Shown: piece after piece, positions 34,225 through 42,058 of the stretch | Position numbering within the stretch: position 1 is the stretch's first letter | Layout: each line of letters opens with the position of its first letter | Assembly (NCBI RefSeq): GCF_018982965.1 | Contig: NZ_JACBYP010000048.1 | Span: 1 to 57,443 of the forward strand | DNA length: 57,443 bases | Direction of reading: 5' to 3' | From: Streptomyces mayonensis | GTDB lineage: Bacteria; Actinomycetota; Actinomycetes; Streptomycetales; Streptomycetaceae | Notes under the pieces: model-generated | Seen by the model: only the letters and a program-made list of their open reading frames with translations | Databases searched by the model: none | Told to the model about the DNA's origin: nothing | Translations under genes and position numbers: made by a program

Positions 34225-35508
34225 GTGAAGATTCTGTTCGTCAGCATGCCGCACCCGACGCACTTCCATCCGATGCTGCCGCTTGCCTGGGCACTGCGCG
34301 CAGCCGGGCACGAGGTGCGTGTCGCCGGACCTCCCGACCTGACGGAGACCGCCACCGGAAGCGGGATGACCGCGGTGCCGGTCGGGAAGCCGGGCTGGTA
34401 CCGCGACGACACCTACGAACCCGAGCTGTACGCGCGTTTGATGGGCAACGGCGCGTCCGACTTCCTGGGCACCTTCGACTGGGCGGCGTCCGACGCCCGG
34501 TCCTGGAGCTGGGAGGGACTGCTGGGCCTGGAGAAGGTCCTCGTCTCCGCCCTGTACGCCGGGATCAACAACGACCCGCTCCTGGACGAGCTGGTGGCCT
34601 ACGCCCGCCACTGGCAGCCCGACCTCGTGGTCTGGGAGCAGCTCACCGTCGCCGGGGCCGTGGCCGCCGAACTCCTCGGCGTCCCGCACGCCCGGTTCGT
34701 CTACGGCCTGGACTTCATCGGCCGGGCCCGCGAGGCGTTCCTGCGCCGCCACGACGAGCAGCCCGCAGAGCACCGCGAGGACCCCACGCGCGAGTGGCTG
34801 GAGGAGACCGTGCGCCGGTTCGGCGGCACCTGGACCGAGCGGCTGCGCACCGGCGGTTTCACCATCGACACGTCGCTGCCCAGCACCCGCCTGGACACCA
34901 CCGGCCCCGTCGAGAGCCTGCGGTACATCCCCTACAACGGCCCCTCCGTCGTCCCCGACTGGCTGCGGGAACCCGCTGGACGCAGGCGGGTGTGCCTCAC
35001 GCTGGGCCTCTCCAACGAGATCGAGAACACCAGCACCACGGTCGCCGACATCGTGGCCGGGCTGGCCGACCTGGACGTGGAAGTCGTCGCCACCCTGCAC
35101 GCCGACGACGCGGCCGGGCTCGGCCGGCTTCCGGACAACGTTCGCCTGGTGGACTTCGTACCACTGCACGACCTGCTGCCCACCTGCGCCGCCGTGGTGC
35201 ACCACGGCGGCATCGGCTCGCGTCTGACCGCCGTCCACCACGCGGTGCCCCAGCTGGTGCTGGGGCACGGCTACGACACCATGATGATCGCCCGGCGCCA
35301 GGAGGAGCTGGAGGCGGGGCTGGCCCTGCCCGCCGACAGCGCGACCGCCGACGCCGTCCGCGACCATGTCACCCGGCTCCTGGACGAGCCCCGTTTCGCC
35401 GCCGGTGCGGCCGGAATGCGGGACGAGCTGTTGGCCCAGCCCTCTCCCGCCGACCTGGTCGCGTCCCTGGAACACCTGGTCGGCGAGCGGGCGGGGGCAG
35501 TGCGATGA
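34225..35508 (+). CDS. activator-dependent deoxysugar glycosyltransferase (EryCIII/DesVII type)
   Basis: This 427-residue GT-B enzyme begins MKILFVSMPHPTHFHPMLPL and carries VVHHGGIGSRLTAVHHAVPQ in the donor site near residue 325. Its length and its pairing with the Cys-less P450-like protein place it in the EryCIII/DesVII group. It should transfer the NDP-activated L-paulomycose or its precursor onto the C-glycoside. Its TGA overlaps the ATG of the 2,3-dehydratase (35505-35508). Confidence 0.9.
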   Translation: MKILFVSMPHPTHFHPMLPLAWALRAAGHEVRVAGPPDLTETATGSGMTAVPVGKPGWYRDDTYEPELYARLMGNGASDFLGTFDWAASDARSWSWEGLLGLEKVLVSALYAGINNDPLLDELVAYARHWQPDLVVWEQLTVAGAVAAELLGVPHARFVYGLDFIGRAREAFLRRHDEQPAEHREDPTREWLEETVRRFGGTWTERLRTGGFTIDTSLPSTRLDTTGPVESLRYIPYNGPSVVPDWLREPAGRRRVCLTLGLSNEIENTSTTVADIVAGLADLDVEVVATLHADDAAGLGRLPDNVRLVDFVPLHDLLPTCAAVVHHGGIGSRLTAVHHAVPQLVLGHGYDTMMIARRQEELEAGLALPADSATADAVRDHVTRLLDEPRFAAGAAGMRDELLAQPSPADLVASLEHLVGERAGAVR

Positions 35509-36956
35509 CGGTGCCCGCCGCGAGCCGCACGGCGTTCCCGGACGAGCGGCTGAGCCGGCGCCTGTCCCGCTCCGCCGCCCTCACCGACGGGGTGACGGCG
35601 CTCTCCGACTACCACCGGTGGTTCGCCGCATGCGCCCGGCGTTCCGCCACCGAGGTGGAGCCCGTTCCGCTCGACGAACTGGCCGGCTGGCGCCGCGAGC
35701 CGGGCACCGGCAACCTCGTGCACGACAGCGGGCTCTTCTTCTCCGTCGAGGGCATCACCGTCGAGCGGCCGGGCGCCGCCGTCCCCCGGTGGAGCCAGCC
35801 GGTCATCAACCAGCCGGAGACCGGCATCCTCGGGCTGCTGATGACCGAGTTCGACGGAGTCGCCCACTTCCTGATGCAGGCGAAGACGGAACCCGGCAAC
35901 CACAACGGGCTCCAGCTGTCGCCCACGGTGCAGGCCACCCGCAGCAACTACACCGGCGCCCACCGGGGCCGGCCGGTCCCCTACGTCGAGTACTTCCGTG
36001 ACGCCTCGCGGCACACGGTCGTCGCCGACGTACGCCAGTCCGAACAGGGCGCCTGGTTCTACCGCAAACGCAACCGCAACATGATCGTCGAGGTCGGCGA
36101 ACCCGTCGAGGTACGGGAGGGCTTTTGCTGGCTGACGCTGGGCCAGATCCACCGGCTGCTCGCCCTGGACGACATGGTGAACATGGACTCCCGCACCGTG
36201 CTGTCCTGTCTGCCCCTCACCGGTGCGGGCCTCGAGGACGCCGCGCCCCCGGCGGCCGACGCGTTCCGGACCGCGCTGCTCAGATCCTGCGGGAGCGGGG
36301 CCGACGAGGGTGTGCACTCCGTGGGGGAGATCCTCCACTGGATCAACGAGGCCCGCAGCACCACGGAACTCCGCGTCCGGCCGACGCCGTTGAACCAGAT
36401 CACCGGGTGGCACACGACGGGCGGCCGGATCAGCCACGACAGCGGCCTCTTCTTCGACGTCATGGGCGTACGGGTGCGTGCCCGGGGCCGCGAGGTGGAC
36501 CAGTGGACCCAGCCCCTGGTCGCCGCCGGACGGACCGGCGTGATCGCCTTCCTGACCCGCCCGATCGACGGCGTCCTGCACGTCCTGATGCGGGCCAAGG
36601 CCGAACCCGGCCACAACGACGTCGTCGAGCTGGCACCCACGGTGCAGTGCACCCCGCAGAACTACGCCGCGCTGCCCGCCGCGGCGCGGCCCGCCCTCCT
36701 CGACGAGGTACTCGACGCCGACCCCCGGCGCATTCGGTTCGACACCACTCTTTCCGAGGAAGGCGGCCGCTTCTACCACACCCGCAACCGGTACCTGGTC
36801 GTCGAGGCGGACGACAGCGTTCCCGACGACCACCCCGACTTCCGCTGGGTGACCCTGCGGCAGCTCACGGACCTGCTGCGCCACAGCTACTACCTCAACG
36901 TGGAAGCCCGCACCCTCGTCACCTGTCTGCGCAGCCTGTTGACCGCGCCGCAGTGA
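35505..36956 (+). CDS. NDP-hexose 2,3-dehydratase
   Basis: This 483-residue protein is built from two homologous halves, each with a HDSGLFF block and a paired FLMQAKTEPGNHNG / VLMRAKAEPGHNDVV block (about 120 and 365), as in TylX3/EryBVI/Gra-orf27. It removes water across C-2/C-3 of dTDP-4-keto-6-deoxyglucose, the first step to 2-deoxy sugars. L-paulomycose is a 2-deoxy sugar, so this fits. The end of the gene is part of a triplicated repeat. Confidence 0.93.
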   Translation: MTVPAASRTAFPDERLSRRLSRSAALTDGVTALSDYHRWFAACARRSATEVEPVPLDELAGWRREPGTGNLVHDSGLFFSVEGITVERPGAAVPRWSQPVINQPETGILGLLMTEFDGVAHFLMQAKTEPGNHNGLQLSPTVQATRSNYTGAHRGRPVPYVEYFRDASRHTVVADVRQSEQGAWFYRKRNRNMIVEVGEPVEVREGFCWLTLGQIHRLLALDDMVNMDSRTVLSCLPLTGAGLEDAAPPAADAFRTALLRSCGSGADEGVHSVGEILHWINEARSTTELRVRPTPLNQITGWHTTGGRISHDSGLFFDVMGVRVRARGREVDQWTQPLVAAGRTGVIAFLTRPIDGVLHVLMRAKAEPGHNDVVELAPTVQCTPQNYAALPAAARPALLDEVLDADPRRIRFDTTLSEEGGRFYHTRNRYLVVEADDSVPDDHPDFRWVTLRQLTDLLRHSYYLNVEARTLVTCLRSLLTAPQ

Positions 36957-36994
36957 CAGAAACGCCGCAGTGACAGAAACGCAGTGACAGAAAC
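36950..36994 (+). repeat. three copies of GCAGTGACAGAAAC over a stop codon
   Basis: GCAGTGACAGAAAC occurs at 36950-36963, 36967-36980 and 36981-36994. The first copy holds the TGA stop of the 2,3-dehydratase, and each further copy repeats that TGA. It looks like replication slippage that duplicated the gene's 3' end in the short leader of the E1-alpha gene. Confidence 0.85.
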
Positions 36995-37013
36995 ACAGCG
37001 AAAGGACTCGAAG

Positions 37014-37991
37014 ATGGCGTCCACCCGTGCCCGGCTGATCCGGGACATGGTGCGCATCCGCACCGTGGAGGAGGTCCTCGCCGACCACTACCGCGACGAG
37101 CAGGAGATGCGCACCCCGACGCACTTCTCCATCGGACAGGAGGCGACCGCGGTGGGGGTGTGCTCGGCCACCACCGTCGAGGACTGGGTGTACTCGGGGC
37201 ACCGCTCGCACGCCCCCTACCTCGCCAAGGGCGGCGACCTCGAGGCGTTGGTGGCCGAGCTCTACGGCAAGGAGGCCGGGTGCGCGCACGGCCGGGGCGG
37301 CTCGATGCACATGATTGACCAGTCGGTGGGCTTCGCCGGCTCGGCCGCCATCCTCGGCGAGATGATCTCCGTGGCCGTCGGCAGCGCCTGGGCCTTCGTC
37401 CGCGCCGGTGAGCAGCGGATCGCGGTCACCTTCTTCGGCGACGGCGCAGCCGACGAGGGCGTGTTCGCCGAGTCCCTGAACTTCGCGGCCGTACACCGGA
37501 TCCCGGTGGTCTTCGTCTGCGAGAACAACCTGTACTCGATCTCCTCGCCGCTGAGCGTCCGGCATGCCGAGGGCACCTCGGTGCACGGTCGTGCCGCCGC
37601 CGCCGGGGTGCGGGCCCGGTCCGTCGACGGCAACGACGTGTTCGCCGTCCACGCCGCAGCACGGGACGCGGTGGAACACGCCCGCCGGGGGACAGGACCG
37701 GTCCTGCTCGAACTGGCGACCTACCGGTGGCGGGCGCACGTGGGCCCCGGGACGGACCACGATCACGGCTACCGCTCCAAGGAGGAGATCGACTCCTGGA
37801 TGGCGGGCTGCCCGATCCTGCGGGCCGCGGACGCGCTGCGCGCGGAGGAACCGGACATCGACGCGGCCGTCGAAGCCTGGCGCGCCGAGTTCCGGCAGGA
37901 GATCCACGCGGCGATCGACCGCGCCAAGGCGCTGCCGTTCCCAGACACCGCCCGCCTGCTCGACGGCGCCTATCTGCCCGCGGCCCACTGA
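37014..37991 (+). CDS. E1-alpha subunit, thiamine-dependent 2-oxoacid dehydrogenase type
   Basis: This 325-residue protein has the E1-alpha signature THFSIGQEATAVGV, GRGGSMHM and the thiamine-diphosphate/magnesium motif FFGDGAADEGVFAESLNFAA...CENN (about 142-173). AAAGGA lies before the ATG at 37014. With the following E1-beta it forms a heterotetramer that decarboxylates pyruvate. No E2 or E3 gene is present. In avilamycin and other branched-octose clusters such pairs attach an acetyl unit to a keto-sugar, so I assign it to the two-carbon branch of L-paulomycose. Confidence 0.9.
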   Translation: MASTRARLIRDMVRIRTVEEVLADHYRDEQEMRTPTHFSIGQEATAVGVCSATTVEDWVYSGHRSHAPYLAKGGDLEALVAELYGKEAGCAHGRGGSMHMIDQSVGFAGSAAILGEMISVAVGSAWAFVRAGEQRIAVTFFGDGAADEGVFAESLNFAAVHRIPVVFVCENNLYSISSPLSVRHAEGTSVHGRAAAAGVRARSVDGNDVFAVHAAARDAVEHARRGTGPVLLELATYRWRAHVGPGTDHDHGYRSKEEIDSWMAGCPILRAADALRAEEPDIDAAVEAWRAEFRQEIHAAIDRAKALPFPDTARLLDGAYLPAAH

Positions 37992-38022
37992 ACCCGCACG
38001 TCCAGGAAAGAGGAGACCGGAA

Positions 38023-39060
38023 TTGCGCACCCTGACCTACTGGCAGGCCATCAGCGAAGGCACCGTGCAGTGCATGGAACGCGACGAGAGGATCTTTGTC
38101 GCCGGTGAGGGCGTCGACGACGTGAGCGGCAGTTTCGGCACGACGAAGGAGGCCTTCGACCGGTTCGGCCGGCGCCGGGTGATCGACATGCCCAATGCGG
38201 AGAACGCCACGGCCGGCTTCGCCGTCGGTGCCGCCGCCGCGGGCGCGCGCCCCCTCGTGGTGCACGTGCGCGCGGACTTCCTGTTCCTCGCCATGGACCC
38301 GCTCGTGAACATGACTGCCAAGTGGCGCTACACCTACGGCGGCGACAAGGGCGGCGTCCCGGTGGTGACCCGCGGCGTCGTCGGCCGGGGCTGGGGACAG
38401 GGGTCCACCCACTCGCAGAGCCCACACGCGACGTTCGCGCACTACGCGGGACTGCACGTGGCGACCCCCGCCACCCCGGCCGACGCCAAAGGCCTGCTGG
38501 TGCAGGCCCTGACCGGGGACACCCCCGTCGTGCTGATCGAGAACCGCAACCTGTACCAGCTCACCGGAGAGGTGCCCGTGGAGCCGGTGCCGACCCCGTT
38601 CGGTGTCGGCCGCATAGCCCGTCCGGGCAGCGATGTCACGGTCGTCGCGGCGTCGTTGATGGTGCACGAGGCGGAGCGCGCGGCCGAACAGCTCGCCGAG
38701 CGCGGCATCAGCGCGGAGGTGGTGGACGTACGCAGTCTGCGGCCGCTGGACGAGGGGATCATCTGCGAGTCCGTCGCGAAGACGGGCCGGCTCGTCGTCG
38801 CCGACACCAGCTGGGCCCGGTACGGGTTCACCGCCGAGGTGGCCGCGGTCGTCGCCGAGCACGTGCCCCACGCGCTGCGTGCCCCCGTTCGCCGGGTGTC
38901 GCTGCCGGACAGCCCGGCGCCCGTGTCCCGCCCGCTGGAGGAGGCCTTCCACCCGGGTGCGAGCACCATCGTGTCCGCCTGCCTCGCGGTGTGCGGAGAG
39001 ACGGCCGCCGAGCTGCCGCAGCTGGCAGACGTGAGCGCCGGCTTCCAGGGGCCGTTCTGA
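38023..39060 (+). CDS. E1-beta subunit, thiamine-dependent 2-oxoacid dehydrogenase type
   Basis: The 345-residue partner of E1-alpha has FVAGEGVDDVSGSFG near residue 25, DMPNAENATAGFAVGAAAAG, the GGVPVVTRGVVGRGWGQGST block with HSQSPHATFAHYAGL, and a C-terminal transketolase domain with VVDVRSLRPLDEGIICESV. The start is TTG 38023 with GAGGAG seven bases upstream; no ATG fits the conserved N-terminus. The spacing to E1-alpha is 31 bases. Confidence 0.9.
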   Translation: MRTLTYWQAISEGTVQCMERDERIFVAGEGVDDVSGSFGTTKEAFDRFGRRRVIDMPNAENATAGFAVGAAAAGARPLVVHVRADFLFLAMDPLVNMTAKWRYTYGGDKGGVPVVTRGVVGRGWGQGSTHSQSPHATFAHYAGLHVATPATPADAKGLLVQALTGDTPVVLIENRNLYQLTGEVPVEPVPTPFGVGRIARPGSDVTVVAASLMVHEAERAAEQLAERGISAEVVDVRSLRPLDEGIICESVAKTGRLVVADTSWARYGFTAEVAAVVAEHVPHALRAPVRRVSLPDSPAPVSRPLEEAFHPGASTIVSACLAVCGETAAELPQLADVSAGFQGPF

Positions 39061-39106
39061 GTGCCGTCCCGGGACGGGGACGGCGTCACTACATGAGGAG
39101 AGACCG

Positions 39107-39718
39107 GTGCAGGTACGCCAGCTGAAGATCGAGGGCGCCTACGAGTTCACCCCGAAGGTGTTCGGGGACACTCGTGGTGTCTTCCTGTCGCCCTACCAGG
39201 AGGACGTGTTCACCGAGGCCGTGGGACGCCCCCTCTACCCGGTGGCGCAGTCCAGTTACAGCGTCTCGCGACGGGGCGTCGTCCGCGGCATCCACTTCAC
39301 CGAGATCCCGCCCGGCATGGGCAAGTACGCCTACTGTTCGCGCGGCAAGGCCGTGGACTACATCATCGACACCCGGGTGGGCTCCCCGACCTTCGGCAGG
39401 TGGGACTCGGTGGAGCTCGACCCGCGGGACTGCCGGTCGGTACTCATCCCGATCGGTGTCGGGCACCTCTTCGTCGCGCTCGAGGACGACACCACCATCT
39501 CCTACCTGCTGTCCACCGGGTACGAACCGCGGCGGGAGCACGCCGTCCACCCGCTGGACCCCGACCTCGCCCTGCCCTTCCCCGAGGGCTTGGAGCTCGT
39601 TCTGTCGGACCGGGACCGCGCGGCTCCGACGTTGGCCGAGGCGAGGGAGCTGGGCATCCTTCCCGACTACGCGGAGAGCCTGCGCCTCGACGCGCGGTCG
39701 GGCGCGGTGCGCGGCTGA
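39107..39718 (+). CDS. dTDP-4-keto-6-deoxyhexose 3,5-epimerase
   Basis: This 203-residue cupin of the RmlC family has FTPKVFGDTRGVFLSPYQED, the active-site His in RRGVVRGIHFTEIPPGMGKY (about 60), DYIIDTRVGSPTFGRW and GVGHLFVALEDD. It makes the L-configured sugar, matching L-paulomycose; epimerisation at C-5 only is possible. The GTG start follows TGAGGAG. It is the last gene of the rightward operon that began at 26854. Confidence 0.92.
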   Translation: MQVRQLKIEGAYEFTPKVFGDTRGVFLSPYQEDVFTEAVGRPLYPVAQSSYSVSRRGVVRGIHFTEIPPGMGKYAYCSRGKAVDYIIDTRVGSPTFGRWDSVELDPRDCRSVLIPIGVGHLFVALEDDTTISYLLSTGYEPRREHAVHPLDPDLALPFPEGLELVLSDRDRAAPTLAEARELGILPDYAESLRLDARSGAVRG

Positions 39719-39756
39719 CCGCGGGAAAGGCCACAGACACAGGCCGGTGCCGTGGC

Positions 39757-39836
39757 GGGAGGCCCCCGAGGGGGGGCGCCCCCCGCGCGGGGGGGGGGGG
39801 GGGGGGCGCCCCCGCGGCGCCCCCCCCCCCCCCCCG
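39757..39836. repeat. homopolymer inverted repeat (G18 ... C16)
   Basis: Eighteen G (39789-39806) and sixteen C (39820-39835) are separated by 13 G/C bases, preceded by shorter G and C runs from about 39766. The stretch sits between the convergent epimerase and EF-G genes, where a terminator is expected. Such long homopolymers are also typical trouble spots of sequencing and assembly, so the exact lengths may be wrong. Confidence 0.7.
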
Positions 39837-39875
39837 GCGTCCGGCTGCCGGCCGCGGGCTGCTCGCCCTCGGCCC

Positions 39876-41996
39876 CTACTCGCCCTTGGCCTTCGCGACG
39901 ATCTCCTCCGCGACGTTCCGCGGCACCTCGGCGTAGGAGTCGAACTGCATCGAGTAGCTCGCGCGGCCCGAGGTCCTGCTGCGGAGGTCGCCGACGTAAC
40001 CGAACATCTCGGACAGCGGCACCAGCGACGTGACGAGCTTGGCACCGTGGCGGTCCTCCATGGCCTGGATCTGACCGCGCCGGGAGTTGATGTCGCCGAT
40101 CACGTCGCCCATGTAGTCCTCGGGGGTCGTCACCTCGACCTTCATCACGGGTTCCAGCAGGGCCGGGGAGGCCTGCCTGGCGGCCTCCTTGAAGGCCATC
40201 GAACCGGCGATCTTGAAGGCCATCTCCGAGGAGTCGACCTCGTGGTAGGCACCGTCGAGGAGCACGACCTTGACGCCGGTGAGCGGGTAGCCGGCCAGCA
40301 CGCCGAAGCCCATGGCCTCCTGGCAGCCCGCGTCCACGGACGGGATGTACTCGCGGGGCACCCGGCCGCCGGTGACCTTGTTCTCGAACTCGTAGCCTTC
40401 CCCGGCGAGTGGTTCGAGCGCGATCTGCACCTTGGCGAACTGGCCGGAGCCGCCCGTCTGCTTCTTGTGTGTGAAGTCGAGCCTCTCGACCTTCCTGCGG
40501 ATCGTCTCGCGGTAGGCGACCTGGGGCCTGCCGACGTTGGCCTCGACCTTGAACTCCCGGCGCATACGGTCGACGAGGACGTCTAGGTGGAGTTCGCCCA
40601 TGCCGGCGATGATCGTCTGGCCGGTCTCCTCGTCGGTCTTGACGCGGAAGGAGGGGTCCTCCTCGGCCAGGCGCTGGATCGCGACGCCCAGCTTCTCCTG
40701 GTCGCCCTTGGACCTGGGCTCGATCGCGACCTCGATGACCGGCGCCGGGAAGTCCATGGACTCCAGGATCACCGGGCTCCTGTCGTCGCACAGCGTCTCA
40801 CCGGTGGTGGTCTGCTTCAGGCCCATGACGGCGACGATGTCGCCGGCGCCCACCGAGTCGATCTCCGTACGCTTGTTGGCGTGCATCCGGTAGATCTTGC
40901 CGATGCGCTCCTTCCTGCCCTTCACCGAGTTCAGCACGGCGGTGCCGGCGTCCAGCCGGCCCGAGTACACGCGTACGAAGGTGAGCTTGCCGAGGTGCGG
41001 GTCGCTCGCGATCTTGAAGGCGAGTGCGGAGAGCGGCTCCTCGTCGTCGGGCCTGCGCGTCACGGCCTGCTCGGGGTCGCTCACCGAGTGGCCTTCGATG
41101 GCCTCGACGTCGAGTGGGGAGGGGAGGTAGCGCACGACCGCGTCGAGCAGCGGCTGGACGCCCTTGTTCTTGAACGCGGTGCCGCAGAACACCGGGGTGA
41201 CCGTGGTGCCGCTGGACTTGCCGGAGGCCAGGGTGACACGGCGGATCGCGGCGTACAGCTGCTCCTCGGTGGGCTCCTGGCCCTCCAGGAACAGCTCCAT
41301 GATCTCCTCGTCGTTCTCCGCGACGGCCTCGACCAGCCTGCCGCGCCACTCCTCGGCGGCCTCGGCATGGCTGTCCGGAACGGCGACGGTCTCGTAGGCC
41401 TCGCCCTTGGCCGCTTCGGCGGACCAGACCAGGGCCTTCATCGTCACGAGGTCGACGACGCCTTCGAAGTCGGCCTCCGCGCCGATCGGAAGCTGCATGA
41501 CCAGCGGCTGGGCACCCAGACGGTCGCGGATCATGTCGACGCACCGGTGGAACTCGGCGCCGGTGCGGTCGAGCTTGTTGACGAAGCAGATGCGCGGGAC
41601 GCTGTAGCGGTCGGCCTGCCGCCACACCGTCTCGGACTGCGGCTCGACACCGGCGACACCGTCGAAAACCGCCACGGCACCGTCGAGCACCCGCAGGTTG
41701 CGCTCGACCTCGACGGTGAAGTCGACGTGTCCCGGGGTGTCGATGATGTTGATCGTGTGGTCGACGTCGTCGAGCGGCCAGTGACAGGTGGTGGCGGCGG
41801 ACGTGATCGTGATGCCGCGCTCCTGTTCCTGCTCCATCCAGTCCATGGTGGCGGCGCCGTCGTGGACCTCACCGATCTTGTAGGACACACCGGTGTAGAA
41901 CAGGATCCGTTCGGTGGTGGTCGTCTTGCCCGCGTCGATGTGGGCCATGATCCCGATGTTGCGGACCTTGGCCAGGCCGAGCGAAGTGATAGCCAT
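39876..41996 (-). CDS. fusA: elongation factor G, free-standing second-copy type
   Basis: The full-length 706-residue translational GTPase has all G motifs: G1 AHIDAGKTTTTE (about 17), G2 RGITI, G3 DTPGHVDF, G4 NKLD, and G5 as CGTAFKNKG where CGSAFKNKG is usual. Domains II-V are complete to RASYSMQFDSYAEVP at the C-terminus. In Streptomyces the essential copy lies with rpsL, rpsG and tuf; none of these is here. The gene stands at the cluster edge beside an exporter and a FusB-type EF-G-binding protein, which suggests a resistant target copy. Motifs around the fusidic-acid pocket (DTPGHVDF, GMGELHLDVL) look unchanged. Confidence 0.95.
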   Translation of the reverse strand: MAITSLGLAKVRNIGIMAHIDAGKTTTTERILFYTGVSYKIGEVHDGAATMDWMEQEQERGITITSAATTCHWPLDDVDHTINIIDTPGHVDFTVEVERNLRVLDGAVAVFDGVAGVEPQSETVWRQADRYSVPRICFVNKLDRTGAEFHRCVDMIRDRLGAQPLVMQLPIGAEADFEGVVDLVTMKALVWSAEAAKGEAYETVAVPDSHAEAAEEWRGRLVEAVAENDEEIMELFLEGQEPTEEQLYAAIRRVTLASGKSSGTTVTPVFCGTAFKNKGVQPLLDAVVRYLPSPLDVEAIEGHSVSDPEQAVTRRPDDEEPLSALAFKIASDPHLGKLTFVRVYSGRLDAGTAVLNSVKGRKERIGKIYRMHANKRTEIDSVGAGDIVAVMGLKQTTTGETLCDDRSPVILESMDFPAPVIEVAIEPRSKGDQEKLGVAIQRLAEEDPSFRVKTDEETGQTIIAGMGELHLDVLVDRMRREFKVEANVGRPQVAYRETIRRKVERLDFTHKKQTGGSGQFAKVQIALEPLAGEGYEFENKVTGGRVPREYIPSVDAGCQEAMGFGVLAGYPLTGVKVVLLDGAYHEVDSSEMAFKIAGSMAFKEAARQASPALLEPVMKVEVTTPEDYMGDVIGDINSRRGQIQAMEDRHGAKLVTSLVPLSEMFGYVGDLRSRTSGRASYSMQFDSYAEVPRNVAEEIVAKAKGE

Positions 41997-42058
41997 GACT
42001 GAGTACTTTCCTGGACGGGGGTGGGCGGGTTTCGAAGGCTCGCACCCGTGCGGCCTGC

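Noticed and set aside
32260..35475. Very long open frame on the minus strand across the P450-like and glycosyltransferase genes
   Set aside because: It is antisense to well-supported genes, has no family resemblance and is explained by high third-position GC. The same holds for the long frames opposite poxB (1139-2713), 11132-13978 and 35271-38030.
39876..41996. Housekeeping str-operon fusA
   Set aside because: No rpsL, rpsG or tuf gene is next to it, and the neighbours are cluster and resistance genes. A genome search is needed to be certain.
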